NCBI GenBank assembly: GCA_020152595.1 | Contig: JAIGNY010001437.1 | Coordinates: forward strand, 1,771,501 to 1,835,500 | From: Chiridota heheva | Lineage: Eukaryota > Echinodermata > Holothuroidea > Apodida > Chiridotidae | Length of the DNA stretch: 64,000 bases | Reading direction: 5' to 3' | In this document: in pieces, positions 63,331-64,000 of the stretch | Position numbering within the stretch: position 1 is the stretch's first letter | Layout: each line of letters opens with the position of its first letter | Translations under genes and position numbers: made by a program | The notes under the pieces: model-generated | Told to the model about the DNA's origin: nothing | Database searches by the model: none | Seen by the model: the letters and a program-made list of their open reading frames with translations, nothing else

Positions 63331-63369
63331 ACTTTTTTTTTATTAAGTATGCTCAGTCAGGGAGTGTAA

Positions 63370-64000
63370 CAGGATGTGACAGCATATGGAAATAGGGAGG
63401 GATGCCATGTGGGACATGGATGGGGGCCATGCAGTACATATGATAGAATATATACCATGTGGTATACACCAAGGGCTATATCAGGCATAATTATTTGACT
63501 CTGCCTTTTTTTCTTATTTAACAAGGCATTTGCATATAGGTTATTATATAAACTGACAGACTTCTATACATTGTGTGCTCAATCAGGGACTGTGATAGTT
63601 AGGACGAAACTTTTTATGGAGCCTATTGGATGTCATATGGGACATGGGGTGGGATGCCATGTAGGATATATGGTGGAAAGCCATGCGGGAGGTAGAGTGG
63701 AATGCCATGGAATGGGATGCCATGTGGTACATGGGATGACATGTGGGACATGGGATGTCATGGGGGACATGGATGTCATGTGGGACATGGGGTGGGATGC
63801 CATGTGGGACATAAGGTGGGATGCCACAAGTAACACAGAGTGTGACATAGGTTGGGATGTCTATGTGTGACATAGTGTAGGAGGCTATGGGGACATTGGA
63901 TGTGATGCCATATGGGACATAAAGTAGGATTTCATTGGGACATTTGGAGGGATACCATTTGAAACATATGGTGGGATCCAATGTGGGACATCAGGTGGGA
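63370..64000 (+). repeat. GGGATGCCATGTGGGACAT-type satellite, continues past the window
   Basis: Degenerate 15-30-bp units, most regular at 63630-63830, of the same word class as the foldback core at 31936-32460. Glycine/Trp-rich and His/Pro-rich frames on either strand are artefacts. Confidence 0.85.

Noticed and set aside
63571..63981. Gly/Trp/His-rich and Pro/His-rich frames (also 31869-32551)
   Set aside because: Both strands of the GGGATGCCATGTGGGACAT-type satellite.

Overview
The window is eukaryotic and almost certainly from a metazoan. The one recognisable host gene, ANAPC4, has GT..AG introns full of transposon debris. Gene density is very low, AT-rich spacer dominates, microsatellites run to a kilobase, and most of the remaining sequence is degenerate non-LTR retrotransposons, tRNA-derived SINEs and short inverted-repeat elements. 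A marine invertebrate, perhaps a non-chordate deuterostome, would fit, but nothing here fixes the phylum. There is no prokaryotic operon, CRISPR array or intact viral gene.

Layout. 0.25-1.2 kb: a TTAA-flanked, piggyBac-like MITE composite that has become a 170-bp tandem array. 1.3-2.5 kb: a 1.2-kb (ATA)n tract. 3.7-12.5 kb: dispersed repeats, including a 550-bp inverted-repeat MITE and two copies of a ~1-kb unclassified repeat (here called R1). 13.0-13.6 kb: compound microsatellite. 13.9-15.4 kb (minus): a coding exon of an unrecognised, phospho-motif-rich protein, in three frame-shifted pieces and ending in a splice donor. 16.8-24.7 kb: more copies of the 550-bp MITE (one with a SINE inside it) and a 0.7-kb (TA)n tract. 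25.0-29.4 kb: SINE, degenerate CR1/L2-type LINE, then an I-superfamily LINE remnant. 30.6-35.0 kb: a large inverted repeat (arms ~0.8 kb) whose spacer holds a second foldback structure with a satellite core. 34.9-38.5 kb: a longer but broken I-type LINE with endonuclease, reverse transcriptase and RNase H traces. 39.7 kb: possible THAP-domain relic. 40.2-41.5 kb: R1 copy carrying 0.3 kb of (TA)n. 41.8-41.95 kb: three CRE palindromes, two of them in a hairpin. 44-56 kb: MITEs, SINEs and tandem repeats. 57.5 kb to the end: the 5' part of ANAPC4 (plus strand, four exons in view), whose introns hold a 36-bp minisatellite, a SINE with a perfect target-site duplication, a local tandem duplication and a second copy of the TTAA composite.

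The genes do not form a pathway. The biology of the window is transposon anatomy: a composite MITE with its own empty site in the window, a SINE family built from interchangeable modules, microsatellites arising inside mobile elements, and nested palindromes.
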